A stretch of 64,000 nt of DNA from positions 964,988 to 1,028,987 of the forward strand of contig NZ_FNKL01000002.1 in assembly GCF_900100115.1 (NCBI RefSeq), read 5' to 3'. Both the position numbers and the translations under genes were made by a program. The DNA comes from Chryseobacterium soldanellicola (GTDB taxonomy: Bacteria; Bacteroidota; Bacteroidia; Flavobacteriales; Weeksellaceae). Positions 25,479-35,600 of this stretch are shown piece by piece (position 1 is the first letter of the stretch; each line of letters begins with the position of its first letter). The notes under the pieces are model-generated. The model ran no database searches and was not told the DNA's origin. It saw only the letters and a list, made by a program, of their open reading frames with translations.

Positions 25479-26393
25479 CTATTTTAAATTAATTCCTTGT
25501 AAATATTCTCTTTGTTTTTTTCTTTTTAACCAAAAAATTGGTGTTGTCAGCAGGTGCAAAACTAAAACTATCGGCGAAATAATCCAGATAGCGGCCATCA
25601 AATATACCTTAAAGAATTTTATCAGCAATGGGCGCTTTTCTTTTTTCTTCATGATAAGGCCAGACCAAATGGTGAAAATTTTATTCCCGACCTTCTCTAC
25701 TCTTACCAGGAAAGGACGGATCTCGACGGCTCCGTTTTGTACCAGATCAGGTTGTAAATTTGAGAGATCATTGGCTGAAAAATGCTTTTCAATGATCTGG
25801 CCATATTTTACAGAGCCTGTAATTTCTTCATCAGAAACTCCTGCGGCAGGAAGTAATCCTGATTTCTCTTTTTGACCTGTTGTCATCCAGCGAAGGATCG
25901 TCAAAACACTTGTATAATTGTCGTGTCTGTCTACCAGCGCAATATTTCCTACCAGTTTTGCTTTCAGGTCTTTTAAATATACTTTTAATTTTTCCTGAGA
26001 AAGCATCCACATATTTCTTGTTCCTGAAACGGTCACGACAGGTGTTTCTTTTAAAATACCTTCAGCATAGCTGCTCTTCAGGAACGAGATAACCGGAATA
26101 GAAGGCGTTAAATACCAAACCTGATATCCAAAAATGATAAGGTCAAACTTTTTATTCAAAACTTCTGCCGGCGGCGGAAGGATCTCACTCGGAATCTGCA
26201 GATAAGACTCCGGGAAAGTATTAAAAAACACGTCATTAGACCAGGGAAAAGCAAAATCTTCCTTTAGCTTAATGTTGTAATACGTAACGTCATATTCTTC
26301 GTTTTTATTTTCAAACGGCTTAGCGACATTTTTTACGATATCTTCTAATTGCCCGGTTTGGGTATAATATATAACGAGTATATTTTTTTTCAT
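25479..26393 (-). CDS. darA: DarA, dialkylresorcinol condensing/aromatising enzyme
   Basis: 304 residues. The start NILVIYYTQTGQLEDIVKNV has a flavodoxin-like beta-loop-alpha, and DLIIFGYQVWYLTPSIPV plus VVTVSGTRNMWMLSQEKL match the DarA family. The C-terminus holds two hydrophobic segments (FFKVYLMAAIWIISPIVLV, LHLLTTPIFWL), suggesting membrane attachment. In dialkylresorcinol synthesis DarA carries out the aromatisation after DarB condensation. It lies between darB and the MMPL fusion gene in the same operon. The gene name follows family resemblance and neighbourhood. Confidence 0.85.
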   Translation of the reverse strand: MKKNILVIYYTQTGQLEDIVKNVAKPFENKNEEYDVTYYNIKLKEDFAFPWSNDVFFNTFPESYLQIPSEILPPPAEVLNKKFDLIIFGYQVWYLTPSIPVISFLKSSYAEGILKETPVVTVSGTRNMWMLSQEKLKVYLKDLKAKLVGNIALVDRHDNYTSVLTILRWMTTGQKEKSGLLPAAGVSDEEITGSVKYGQIIEKHFSANDLSNLQPDLVQNGAVEIRPFLVRVEKVGNKIFTIWSGLIMKKKEKRPLLIKFFKVYLMAAIWIISPIVLVLHLLTTPIFWLKRKKQREYLQGINLK

Positions 26394-26432
26394 TAAAAAT
26401 TTTTATCGGTTACAAAAATATGCTTTTCATAT

Positions 26433-29400
26433 TTATTTTACAGACTTATATACTTTTATCGATTCTGAGCTGTATTCCAGCTTATAATCGCTGTTTTCAA
26501 ACGGAATATTTTTCACATTTACAAAAACGATTGTCTCCGGAAGTTCTGTAATATCTTTTAGATTACATTTTTCGTCAGAAATTAAAAGTACGTCTGCTTT
26601 TTTATTCATTTCAGAAATTTCATTGATATAATTAATCTTTCTTCTTCTGACAATATAATTTTGTCGGGCAACATCTCTTTTCTCTTTATCATTAATAAAA
26701 CTGAATATTTTTCTTCCTGCCTGATACAAGGTCAATAATACATCTTTTTGGCCAAAATCATCTGCAATATGCAAAATAATTCCGTCTTTCGGAAGGTGCT
26801 TATTCAATTCAAAATAAACGGATTTGTTGGTTTTAAAATCATCCTTTATTTCCTGTACGACTTCGGTTTCTTTATATAAAAAGCTTAAAAATAATTTGTT
26901 TTTAAAATAATTTTCATCTTCAATTTCGTTTCTCAGTATGGCAAACTGCTCCCGGAAATAAGAATTGATCTTTTTAGTTCTTTCAGAATAGTTTGTGCCA
27001 AAATTAGTATCATCTTTACCGATTCTGTCGCCGACTTTTACGGTGATGCTTCCATTATAAATAGCAAAATCACCTTTTGGCAGCACTTCAGAATTCCCGT
27101 GAATATACACCGGAACAATATCCAGTCCAAATTGTTCTGCGATATAAAAAGCACCTTTATGAAATCTTTTAATATCATTGGTATAAGAACGTTCTGCTTC
27201 AGGGAAAACCATTAATGAATAGCCCTGATCTATTTTCTCTTTCAGCTTATCCATCCCGTTTTCGATGCCCTGGGAAACAGGAAAGAAGCCTAAAGCCCGC
27301 ACTAATTTTCCAAAAACCGGAGAGTCATAGACCCAGTCATTCACCAGATAAATAATCTTATGGGTGGCCATGGCCAGCGCCAAAGTATCTAAAAACGAAC
27401 TGTGGTTGGCAATAATTACAGAAGGTTTGCTGAAATCTTCATTAGGATTTCTAATAACCGTTTTTTTGACAAATAAAGTAGTATGCAAAACGGATTTTAA
27501 GAATAAGGCAACACATTTTTTGACGGTATTCAATGTTTTTCCTTTTGCTTTTCTCACAAAAAAATGTCCGAAGAAAGAAAATATCAATCCGCCAAGTCCA
27601 TAATATAAAAATGAGAGAACAGAACGTACAAATAATCTGAAAGTAATCGGTGAAAGCCCTTTTTTTGCCCTGTTGGTAATTAATAATCTAAACCAGAAAG
27701 GATACAGTGTTGAGGTAATAATAATCACAGAAAACATACCGATTAATGCAACTAAAGCCAAAGAATGCAAGGCCGGATGTTTTGCAAAGATCAAAGATCC
27801 AATGGATAAAATGGTTGTAAAAACTGCCAGAATAATTGAAGTTCTATATGTCGGAAGCTCGTTTTTCCCTGTTGTATGCTCTTTTTGCATAGCTTTTGTC
27901 AGGAAAATACTGAAATCATCTCCAACTCCGAAAACCAAGGTACAGACAACGGTGCTGAAAATATTTAATTCTAATCCTAAAAAGTATAAGATTCCCGCCG
28001 TTACCACTCCCGTTAAAACAATCGGGAACATCGTAAGAACCGTTAATTCAAAGTTTCTGAAGAAGACAATAATTGTAAGAACGATGGCGAGAAGAGAATA
28101 ATTAATTAAAGTATTAAAATCTCTTTTCAATAAACCTAAAAAGTTTTCATTCATCTGCTGACGGTCGATCGCCAAGGCATCATGCTTCTTTTCTACGTCT
28201 TTGATGAAAGCATCTCTTTTCCTCTCATCAATTTTCACAACATTAGAAACCGTGTAGAAATCGTTTTCATGGCTTAAAAATTCAGAAATCTGCAAAGCTT
28301 TTACCTTTTCGTAGTCTTTTAAGGTTAAAGTTGAATAATTTTTATTTAAATTTTCATTGAACTGATCAAATGCAGAACTGTTGAAGCCGTATTGAGTTCC
28401 ATTATTAATTAATTCAGAAATAGTTTGATTCTTTTTAGCTGAATCCCAGAATTTTTCCCAGGCTTCGATTCTTTTTTGTTGATCTTTTTCAGATAAAACA
28501 ACGTTTCCGAGAGAATTAAAGCTTAAAATTTTTCCATCTTTCTTTTCTTTTTCTAAGAAAGTGCTTAATTGAGAATTCCTTGTCAACGCTTCCTCTTCAG
28601 AATTTCCGTAAGAAATCGTGTAAATTGATTTTGAAGTGATGTCCGACAGTTTTTCGAGCTTGGCTTCACTTATTTTTAAATCTTTCGGAATATAATTTAA
28701 ATCGCCGATATCTTCATTAAAGCCAACATGCCGGAAACCGAATAAACACGCAATAATAATGATCGAACAGCCAATAATCAAAGGCTTATTTTTTTCATAC
28801 GGATAAGCCCCGATTCTGTCAATGAAATTGGTATTCAGAGTGTGCTCTTTTTGTTTGGGTTTATAAAGCTGAGGTACGATGATCAACGCTGTAACCGATG
28901 ATAAAATAACGGTGATCGCGGCAAAAAGTCCCAAATCTTTCAACGCTTCAGAACGTACAAAAACCAGGCACAAAAAAGAAACCGCAGTGGTCGCGCTGCT
29001 TAATATAATCGGTTGTGTAATTTCTTTATAAAGCTCTTCAATATTGTTATTGTGCTTGTAATGCGTGAGAATATGCAGGGCATAATCGATCGTAATTCCT
29101 ATCAAAATAGCTCCGACACTCAGTGAAATTGCCGAAATTTTATCTTTAATAAAATACAAAATCATCAATGCCAGTAAAACCGAAAAAACCGTCGGAAGAA
29201 AAACTATAATTGGTGTGAAGAAATTCCTGAAATAATAAATCAATAAAATCAAAAGCACCGTCATCGAGATCATGACCGTATTTTGAATGTCTTTTTTGAT
29301 CTGCTGGGCATTTGCAACGGCAATTACGGGTGAGCCAAAATAGCTTAATTCGGTTTTTCCTTTGAATTGTCTGTTGATGTTTTCTTTAATTGTATTTAAT

Positions 29401-30089
29401 TGATTAACAAAGGCTTCGTTGTTTTTGGTGTCGTTGCTTTTATTTTTCGGCTCAATAAAAAGAAGGAGATTTTTACCGTCTTTTGTGACGATGTAATTGT
29501 CTTCAAGCTTAAAATCTTTACTGATATTTAAAGCATTCAGCTTTTTTAAGCCTAAAAAAGTGATTCCCAGCGGATCTTTTTTGATGAATTCTTTTGTCAC
29601 CAAACTTGTCGGTGAGACCAGAGAAACATAATTGCTCTCAACCTGTTTTGCAATGCTGTCTTTCCGGAGCTTTCTTTCAATTTCCCTGTAATCATTTTCA
29701 TTTAAGAATAAAGGAAGGTTTTGATTTACAAAATCAAAGGTTTCTGAGATTTCATTATCGTTGATTTTTCCCTGGACAGAGCCGATATATTTTTGTAAAG
29801 GCTCGATTTTCTGTAAAAAAGTATCGGCCGTTTCTGAAAGCTGAAAATCATCTTCTTTTGATTTGTTTTCAATAATGACAATGATTTTGTCTGAAAAGTT
29901 GAGTTGTTTAAGAACTTTTGCGGTAAGATCCGACTTTTCATTTTTAGGAATTATTTGATTAATATCTTCCTCAAAATTAATTTTGGAAGCAAAAAATCCA
30001 CATAAAACGGCAATTCCTAATGTAAAAAATACAGAAAGAATCTTGTTTTTGGAAATCAAATAATATAAAAAGATGAAAAAGCGATGCAT
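26433..30089 (-). CDS. MMPL/RND transporter fused to PlsC acyltransferase and a C-terminal Rossmann-like domain
   Basis: 1218 residues. Residues 1 to ~830 form an RND/MMPL exporter with two membrane clusters (GAILIGITIDYALHIL near 335; VFGVGDDFSIFL near 740) and two large extracytoplasmic loops. A PlsC-like acyltransferase follows, with motif I NHSSFLD (His896, Asp901) and VFPEAERSY (Glu964). The last ~110 residues (GIILHIADDFGQKDVLLTL onward) look like a degenerate methyltransferase-type Rossmann fold. MMPL-acyltransferase proteins occur in aryl polyene/flexirubin loci and may both acylate and move the lipid product. First gene of the darA/darB operon. Confidence 0.83.
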   Translation of the reverse strand: MHRFFIFLYYLISKNKILSVFFTLGIAVLCGFFASKINFEEDINQIIPKNEKSDLTAKVLKQLNFSDKIIVIIENKSKEDDFQLSETADTFLQKIEPLQKYIGSVQGKINDNEISETFDFVNQNLPLFLNENDYREIERKLRKDSIAKQVESNYVSLVSPTSLVTKEFIKKDPLGITFLGLKKLNALNISKDFKLEDNYIVTKDGKNLLLFIEPKNKSNDTKNNEAFVNQLNTIKENINRQFKGKTELSYFGSPVIAVANAQQIKKDIQNTVMISMTVLLILLIYYFRNFFTPIIVFLPTVFSVLLALMILYFIKDKISAISLSVGAILIGITIDYALHILTHYKHNNNIEELYKEITQPIILSSATTAVSFLCLVFVRSEALKDLGLFAAITVILSSVTALIIVPQLYKPKQKEHTLNTNFIDRIGAYPYEKNKPLIIGCSIIIIACLFGFRHVGFNEDIGDLNYIPKDLKISEAKLEKLSDITSKSIYTISYGNSEEEALTRNSQLSTFLEKEKKDGKILSFNSLGNVVLSEKDQQKRIEAWEKFWDSAKKNQTISELINNGTQYGFNSSAFDQFNENLNKNYSTLTLKDYEKVKALQISEFLSHENDFYTVSNVVKIDERKRDAFIKDVEKKHDALAIDRQQMNENFLGLLKRDFNTLINYSLLAIVLTIIVFFRNFELTVLTMFPIVLTGVVTAGILYFLGLELNIFSTVVCTLVFGVGDDFSIFLTKAMQKEHTTGKNELPTYRTSIILAVFTTILSIGSLIFAKHPALHSLALVALIGMFSVIIITSTLYPFWFRLLITNRAKKGLSPITFRLFVRSVLSFLYYGLGGLIFSFFGHFFVRKAKGKTLNTVKKCVALFLKSVLHTTLFVKKTVIRNPNEDFSKPSVIIANHSSFLDTLALAMATHKIIYLVNDWVYDSPVFGKLVRALGFFPVSQGIENGMDKLKEKIDQGYSLMVFPEAERSYTNDIKRFHKGAFYIAEQFGLDIVPVYIHGNSEVLPKGDFAIYNGSITVKVGDRIGKDDTNFGTNYSERTKKINSYFREQFAILRNEIEDENYFKNKLFLSFLYKETEVVQEIKDDFKTNKSVYFELNKHLPKDGIILHIADDFGQKDVLLTLYQAGRKIFSFINDKEKRDVARQNYIVRRRKINYINEISEMNKKADVLLISDEKCNLKDITELPETIVFVNVKNIPFENSDYKLEYSSESIKVYKSVK

Positions 30090-30110
30090 TGCATTAAAAA
30101 ATCAAGTTTG

Positions 30111-30140
30111 CAAATTTAATTTTTTAAGTATTAGTGTAAA
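30111..30140 (-). promoter_or_regulatory. Candidate promoter of pigment operon 2
   Basis: On the minus strand TAAATTTG (plus coordinates 30118 down to 30111) matches the TAnnTTTG -7 element, 21 nt before the MMPL ATG. A weak -33 (TTTT, about 30137-30140) lies 18 nt upstream. Confidence 0.5.
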
Positions 30141-30205
30141 AGTTTTAAGTCATAAGTTTTCATTGAAAATCAATAAAATATTATAGGTAAAATGAAAAAA
30201 ACTTA

Positions 30206-30213
30206 TACTTTTG
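30206..30213 (+). promoter_or_regulatory. Candidate -7 element for the membrane protein gene
   Basis: TACTTTTG matches TAnnTTTG exactly, 64 nt before the start at 30278. No good TTTG is found 19-21 nt upstream, so this is a partial promoter only. Confidence 0.4.
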
Positions 30214-30277
30214 CAAAAGTTCCCAGCTAAAAATATATTTTAAAACAAAATTATTCTAAATAAAAAGCTGTTTTGAT

Positions 30278-31285
30278 ATGTTGAAAATATTTGATGAAAA
30301 AATAAACGGATTTTTATTTGTAATAATTTTCCCTTTCCTATTGTTCTTTATGGCCTATTACGGATTCGAAAGTTCGTATGTGGTTGGTATAAAATCAATG
30401 GAAAAAGCTCCTGATTTTATGTTTACGTCTGTATATGCTTATCGGGTGATCCCAAATTATCTGAGTGTGCATGTTACCGAAGCTGTTACACATATTGTAA
30501 ATAGTTATTTTCCTTTTACCAAAAGTTTTCTTTTAAAGCAAGGAACGCTTTTTTATCACAGTACTTTTCTTATTAACTGCACCTTTTTTCTGGGTACGTC
30601 GGTTGTTTTAAATTCAATTTTGAAGCTAAATCCTGTAGAATTATTTGTCAACAAAACGATTAGAAGCCTCCTTCATCTGCTGGCTGTCTTTTTTGTGGTG
30701 ATTATGCAGTATGTTCCTACAAATTGTGATTCTATTGCCTTGTTTTTTTATATTTTGGGTGTATATTTTACATTAAAATATTTGCAGAGCAAAAAATCTA
30801 CGGATATTATTTATTTAAGTATTGTTATATTTATTTCAACATTTGTCAGGGAAACAGCATGCCTGAATATCGCTTTCTTTGCAGCCGTTTTTATCAATTT
30901 TGATGAATTGAAAAAAAGGAATTTTGCTTTTATTAAGGAAGTTGCTTTACTGATTATTGCATTTATTCTACCTTATATTGGGTTGAGGTTAGCGATTAAT
31001 CAAAAATCTTCTTTTTTTGAAGGAGTTTATTTAATTAAGAATTTTACGAGTCCTTATAACCTTGCTGGATTGTTGTTTGGAGTGCTAAGTATTTTTTTTA
31101 GTTATAAATTATGTAATAACGAAGGAAGAGTAATGATTAAGAAATATTTATTTTTTTCATTACCTTATCTTTTAATGATTAGCTTAGTGGGGCTCTTTTG
31201 GGAAACCAGATTATTTATGCCTTTGATTCTTACGGGAATTGTAATCGCATCATATCAATTTAAAAATATTCCAGCCAGATTATGA
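30278..31285 (+). CDS. Polytopic membrane protein, GT-C-like, function unknown
   Basis: 335 residues with about nine predicted membrane segments (FLFVIIFPFLLFFMAYYG, LLHLLAVFFVVIMQYV, IIYLSIVIFISTFVRET, VALLIIAFILPYIGLRL, YLFFSLPYLLMISLVGLFW). FVRETACLN after a membrane segment resembles loops of GT-C glycosyltransferases and O-antigen type enzymes, but no diagnostic motif is seen. It overlaps the EpsG-like gene by 4 nt (ATGA), so they are co-translated. Very AT-rich codon use. A role in surface polysaccharide or glycan assembly is inferred only from its partner. Confidence 0.6.
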   Translation: MLKIFDEKINGFLFVIIFPFLLFFMAYYGFESSYVVGIKSMEKAPDFMFTSVYAYRVIPNYLSVHVTEAVTHIVNSYFPFTKSFLLKQGTLFYHSTFLINCTFFLGTSVVLNSILKLNPVELFVNKTIRSLLHLLAVFFVVIMQYVPTNCDSIALFFYILGVYFTLKYLQSKKSTDIIYLSIVIFISTFVRETACLNIAFFAAVFINFDELKKRNFAFIKEVALLIIAFILPYIGLRLAINQKSSFFEGVYLIKNFTSPYNLAGLLFGVLSIFFSYKLCNNEGRVMIKKYLFFSLPYLLMISLVGLFWETRLFMPLILTGIVIASYQFKNIPARL

Positions 31286-32421
31286 GTTTATTACATCCGT
31301 ATTTTATAATCGCGATTATATATATGCTGGTTTTCAGCTATCAGGAGGTTTTTCATGGTAAGGTTGAAAAGAAATGGCTTTGGGTTTTAGGAGTATATTT
31401 AATGATTGTTGCCGGGCTTCGTGATAATGTAGGTCCCGATTTTGGCAGTTATCGTGCGATGTACACATATTCTGACACGAAAGATTATTTGTCGATCTTC
31501 TTGAAGGCACTTACTCTGGATGGGCCACAGCCAATGGAGATTGAATGGCTGTATGTTTTTATTAATAAAATACTTTTAAATATTTTCAATGCACCTTTTT
31601 ATATATTAACCTTTGTAATTGCTATTCTTGCGATTTATTGTAAAGTAGAATATACGGAAGAAAATACTTTTTATCCTTTTACTTTTATGCTTTTCATCTT
31701 TATTCCCGGGTTTTTTATTGGAGAAAGTGGGCAGATCAGACAAAATCTTGGGTCATTTATTGCGTATTTCGGGATAAGATTTATTAAGGAAAGGAAACTT
31801 TGGGCTTATCTCCTTTGTATATATTTAGCAGGAGGTATTCATAATGTTTGTTATATATTTTTACCGATGTATTGGTTGGTAAGAATTCCTTTAAATAAAG
31901 CGGTGATGCTTATTATGATTCTCGGCTCGGTTATTTTGTCTCCGTTTGAAGTTTATCGATCCTTTGGAAGTCTGATGAATAGTATAGCTGCAGACAATAC
32001 GCTTACCATTGGATTTAACGGATATGTGGAAGAATCGGTAGAGAGAATCAATGGTGCGATTGGTATTCCGGAAGTGATGATGGCAATTCTGACTTTTTTC
32101 CTTTTTACATTTGATACCAAAATGAAAGAGAGATTCCCATATTATGAGTATCACAGGGCTTATGTAGTGATAGGTATTTGTTTTTATTTTATTTTCAGAA
32201 CAAATCCTATTTTTTCTTCCCGACTGGCAGGTGCATTTATTGGGTTTGCCTACATAATAATACCAAATGCAATGTATGTGGTAAAGCCTGCGACAAAAAC
32301 AGCAATATATTCTTTTATTATAGCGTTGACGATTTTTAATTTTGTTGTATTCTCAAGTTTTAAAAATATTATTGGAGGTAGATTTACCTTTGATCTTTAT
32401 AAGAATCATATTCTTCCATAG
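31282..32421 (+). CDS. EpsG-like polysaccharide polymerase candidate
   Basis: 379 residues, about ten membrane segments. The motif VAGLRDNVGPDFGSYRAMY (around 45-63) and ESGQIRQNLGSFIAYFGIRF (around 148-167) are hallmark regions of the EpsG/Wzy-like family that polymerises exopolysaccharide repeat units at the outer face of the inner membrane. It shares a 4-nt overlap with the upstream membrane protein gene. Other expected polymer genes (flippase, glycosyltransferases) are not beside it; the WecA-, Wza- and Wzc-like genes lie about 18 kb to the right. Confidence 0.75.
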   Translation: MSLLHPYFIIAIIYMLVFSYQEVFHGKVEKKWLWVLGVYLMIVAGLRDNVGPDFGSYRAMYTYSDTKDYLSIFLKALTLDGPQPMEIEWLYVFINKILLNIFNAPFYILTFVIAILAIYCKVEYTEENTFYPFTFMLFIFIPGFFIGESGQIRQNLGSFIAYFGIRFIKERKLWAYLLCIYLAGGIHNVCYIFLPMYWLVRIPLNKAVMLIMILGSVILSPFEVYRSFGSLMNSIAADNTLTIGFNGYVEESVERINGAIGIPEVMMAILTFFLFTFDTKMKERFPYYEYHRAYVVIGICFYFIFRTNPIFSSRLAGAFIGFAYIIIPNAMYVVKPATKTAIYSFIIALTIFNFVVFSSFKNIIGGRFTFDLYKNHILP

Positions 32422-32430
32422 AAAAATAAA

Positions 32431-32453
32431 AGTCTCTCATTTTATGAGAGACT
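32431..32453. other. Perfect hairpin without a plus-strand T-run
   Basis: AGTCTCTCAT and ATGAGAGACT form a perfect 10-bp stem with a 3-nt loop, 10 nt after the EpsG-like gene. On the plus strand it is followed by AACACAA rather than T; on the minus strand a T-rich run follows. It may be a 3'-end stabilising hairpin. Confidence 0.5.
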
Positions 32454-32649
32454 AACACAATTAATTATAAAAACACATACAAATATGAAAAATCTCCCTT
32501 ATCGAGACATGCTTCCTGCATCGTCTATTTCTTTTACTTATAAACTATCTATCCTCGGTTTATTAACAAATCTTTATTTATAAAAATTTTGGTTTATCGT
32601 TTTATTGGTTTATATAATTCTAATTAAAAACATTTTAAATTAAACACAT

Positions 32650-35600
32650 ATGAGAAAAAAATCTATTTCAAGGATTTTTGTGGCAATACTCTGTATTGCG
32701 TCAGCTTATGCTCATGCCAATATTCTGGCATCTCCCGAATATGGGAATAAGGCATTAAGCAAAAAGGTAAAGGGGTTTCTTCCCCCATATACTTACAATC
32801 TAGATCCGAATATTGTTATTCAACAAAAGATGAACGAGAAGGGATTGGTTGTAATGCAGGGTAAGCTTACAAAACCTTTCACTACTGATCACGTAAAGCT
32901 ATCAATCAAATATCAGGATGCTCAAGGAAATTGGGTGACCGGTTGGTGTAAGACATTATATTCTTATAACCAATATAATGAAAATTTAAAAGCTACCTTT
33001 GAACTTCCTGCATCTGCAGTAAGCTCTTACAATGTAAAAATTGAGCTAAGCTCTGATACTAATCTTACCAATTTTAACAGCGTTGTTTGGGGAAAGGCTG
33101 TCAGCCATTACAGGCTTGGAGATTATGCTGCGACTAATTGTGATTTAGATGAGAACGAATACACCATTCTTCTTACTCCTAAAAAAGATGGAACCTTAGT
33201 TACTGACGCTAATGGTAAGGTTACGGGAGTAAAAGATAGAGTAACATCAATGTACGGGTGGAACAAAATTGGAAATGTCTTAATGGATAACAAAAAGGAT
33301 AATGTTGTCTTTTCTCCGGTAAATCCAAGTACTCTTAATGTAGATCCCAATGGGGCAAAATCTGTTAAGATGACAAATTCAGGAGCTCCTGCAGATATTT
33401 TAGGATCAACTCCTGAGCTTATTTATAATGTTGCTTCAGGGCATCCGAGCCCATATTTGTACACTTATAATGATCCTGTATATATGTTCGCGGGAAAATT
33501 TTCTATTAGCGGACTAATGATGAAATTCAGTCAATGGCCGGATGATGCAAATGGACCGGGCTATCATGATTTTAGAAATCCCAATCAGCTTCAAAGCAGA
33601 TACTTTAACGTGTATAATTCTATACAGAAAAAGCTTTCAGAATTTATTACCGATCAGGAGCCTGTTGTATTTGTTTCGAGCCAGGCAACCGGATTACGAG
33701 TGTATAAAAGCAATGGTGCATTTATTACGCTGACGGCTAGCAGTAATTATGGAGCGGCATTCTTTGGGTATGGAAATGATCAAGGTGGAGCAAGAAGAGG
33801 TCCAGGGTCAGAGAATTTAATTATTTCGAACACCCCTGAAATGACATTGTATGGAATGGGGGCGCTTAGAAACGATGCAACAACAACATCTCAATCCATA
33901 AGATCGCTGACGGATATTGAATCTGAAATTGCAAAATTTATCAATTATACAGGTGTTTTTACTGCTGCATTAGGTACAGGAGAGTGTTCTCAGGGATGTT
34001 TTGTAGTAAATCCAGGAGCACAACCAGATAATAAGGTTTTAGACTGGACAAAAGCACCAAACAGTTATATTTTTGATCCTAATCAGGCTAATGACGGACT
34101 CTATATTCCTATAAAAAAAGCATATACTATGTGGCAGAAAGACAGGTTCATTGGAGGACCTGCAGGTATTCCTGCCGGGCAAGTTACGGCAGATGTTTTG
34201 TGGGAAGATGACCATGGATTAATAAAATCAGGCACAAACTATAGCCTGGAAATTATTGGTTCCGGTGAAGACGCAAAAATTAAAGTACCTGTAAACAAAG
34301 CGAAAAAAGGGAATGCCGTAATTGCATTTAAAGTTGGCGGAGAGGTTTACTGGTCCTGGCATGTTTGGGTAACTGACAATCCTGAAAATGGATCTAAATA
34401 CAAAAGCTTTAGTGGTCTTAAGAGGGAAAGAAAAGACGGGACTGTAGAATTAATTCCTGATTCTGATTGGGGATTGATGGACAGAAATCTTGGAGCATTA
34501 AGTGGTTCTATGACTTCAGGTGATTGGAACAAAAATGGTGGATTGCTGTATCAATGGGGAAGAAAAGATCCAATTCCTAATCTAACGTATAGAGGAAATG
34601 ATAATTATGAAGTTTCCGGCAGTATTGGAAGGATAAGACATAGGATTTCTAAAAACATGTTGAATGCTACAAAAATAGATGACCTTACGAAATATGTAAA
34701 ACTTTCGAACGCGACAGTAACTAATAATATTCGTCTTTCTGTAAATAATCCATTAAGTTTAATCTATATAAATAAAGACGATAATTCTGGTCCTGCTTTT
34801 TATTCAAACAATGTAAATTGGCCTGTAAGTTGGTTTGGGCAAAGTTCAGAACTACCTCCTGCGCGATTAAGTGAATTAAACCTTTGGTCAGATAATTCCA
34901 GAGGGTTTATCACGGATGGAAATATTAATGATGACTCTAATGCAGCACCATATAGAGATAAATCATCGTATGATCCGTGCCCAAATGGGTGGAGGGTGCC
35001 CTCCATGTTAGCTGCTAATCTTGATCTGGATAATATGAGATTAGATTTCAGTCCGTTTGGAGTTAAAACCAGTATGAAAAAAAATCAATTAGATTTCCTT
35101 CCTAATTCCCCTAATTCAATTACAGGAACCTATCTGCATATAATTAAACCTAACGATAATAATACACTAAGCCCTTTAAAAGGTTTTAAAGTATATTCTA
35201 ACATCGGTATTGATATGTCAAATGTTGGAGGTAATAATATGGGAATTTATCCAGGTACTGGTGCTATTCTTAGAGGTTATGAAGAAGGTCAGTTTACCGA
35301 TCAGCATCATGTTGAATTATGGACGGCAACTATGCTTAAAGACAATGCTTCTGCATCAGTCAGTGCATCGTCTCTTTTTATGGTTGCAGATAAGGACCAG
35401 CCGGATATTCCTGATTCAAATTTATCGGGTATTAATGGTAGATTTTATTATAACCCTTCTTCGGTTGCAACAGCTTCGGATGCTATTGGGTGTAGGTGTT
35501 CAAAAGATCCATTATATAAAATAAATGATTATGACTTTCCTGCAGAATTCTTTACTAATGGAGATTATATGGAAGGATTAAATAATCCAAATACATATAC

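Noticed and set aside
27673..28101. 142-codon frame on the plus strand inside the MMPL fusion gene
   Set aside because: It is antisense to conserved membrane-domain codons of the MMPL gene and its translation has no family resemblance.
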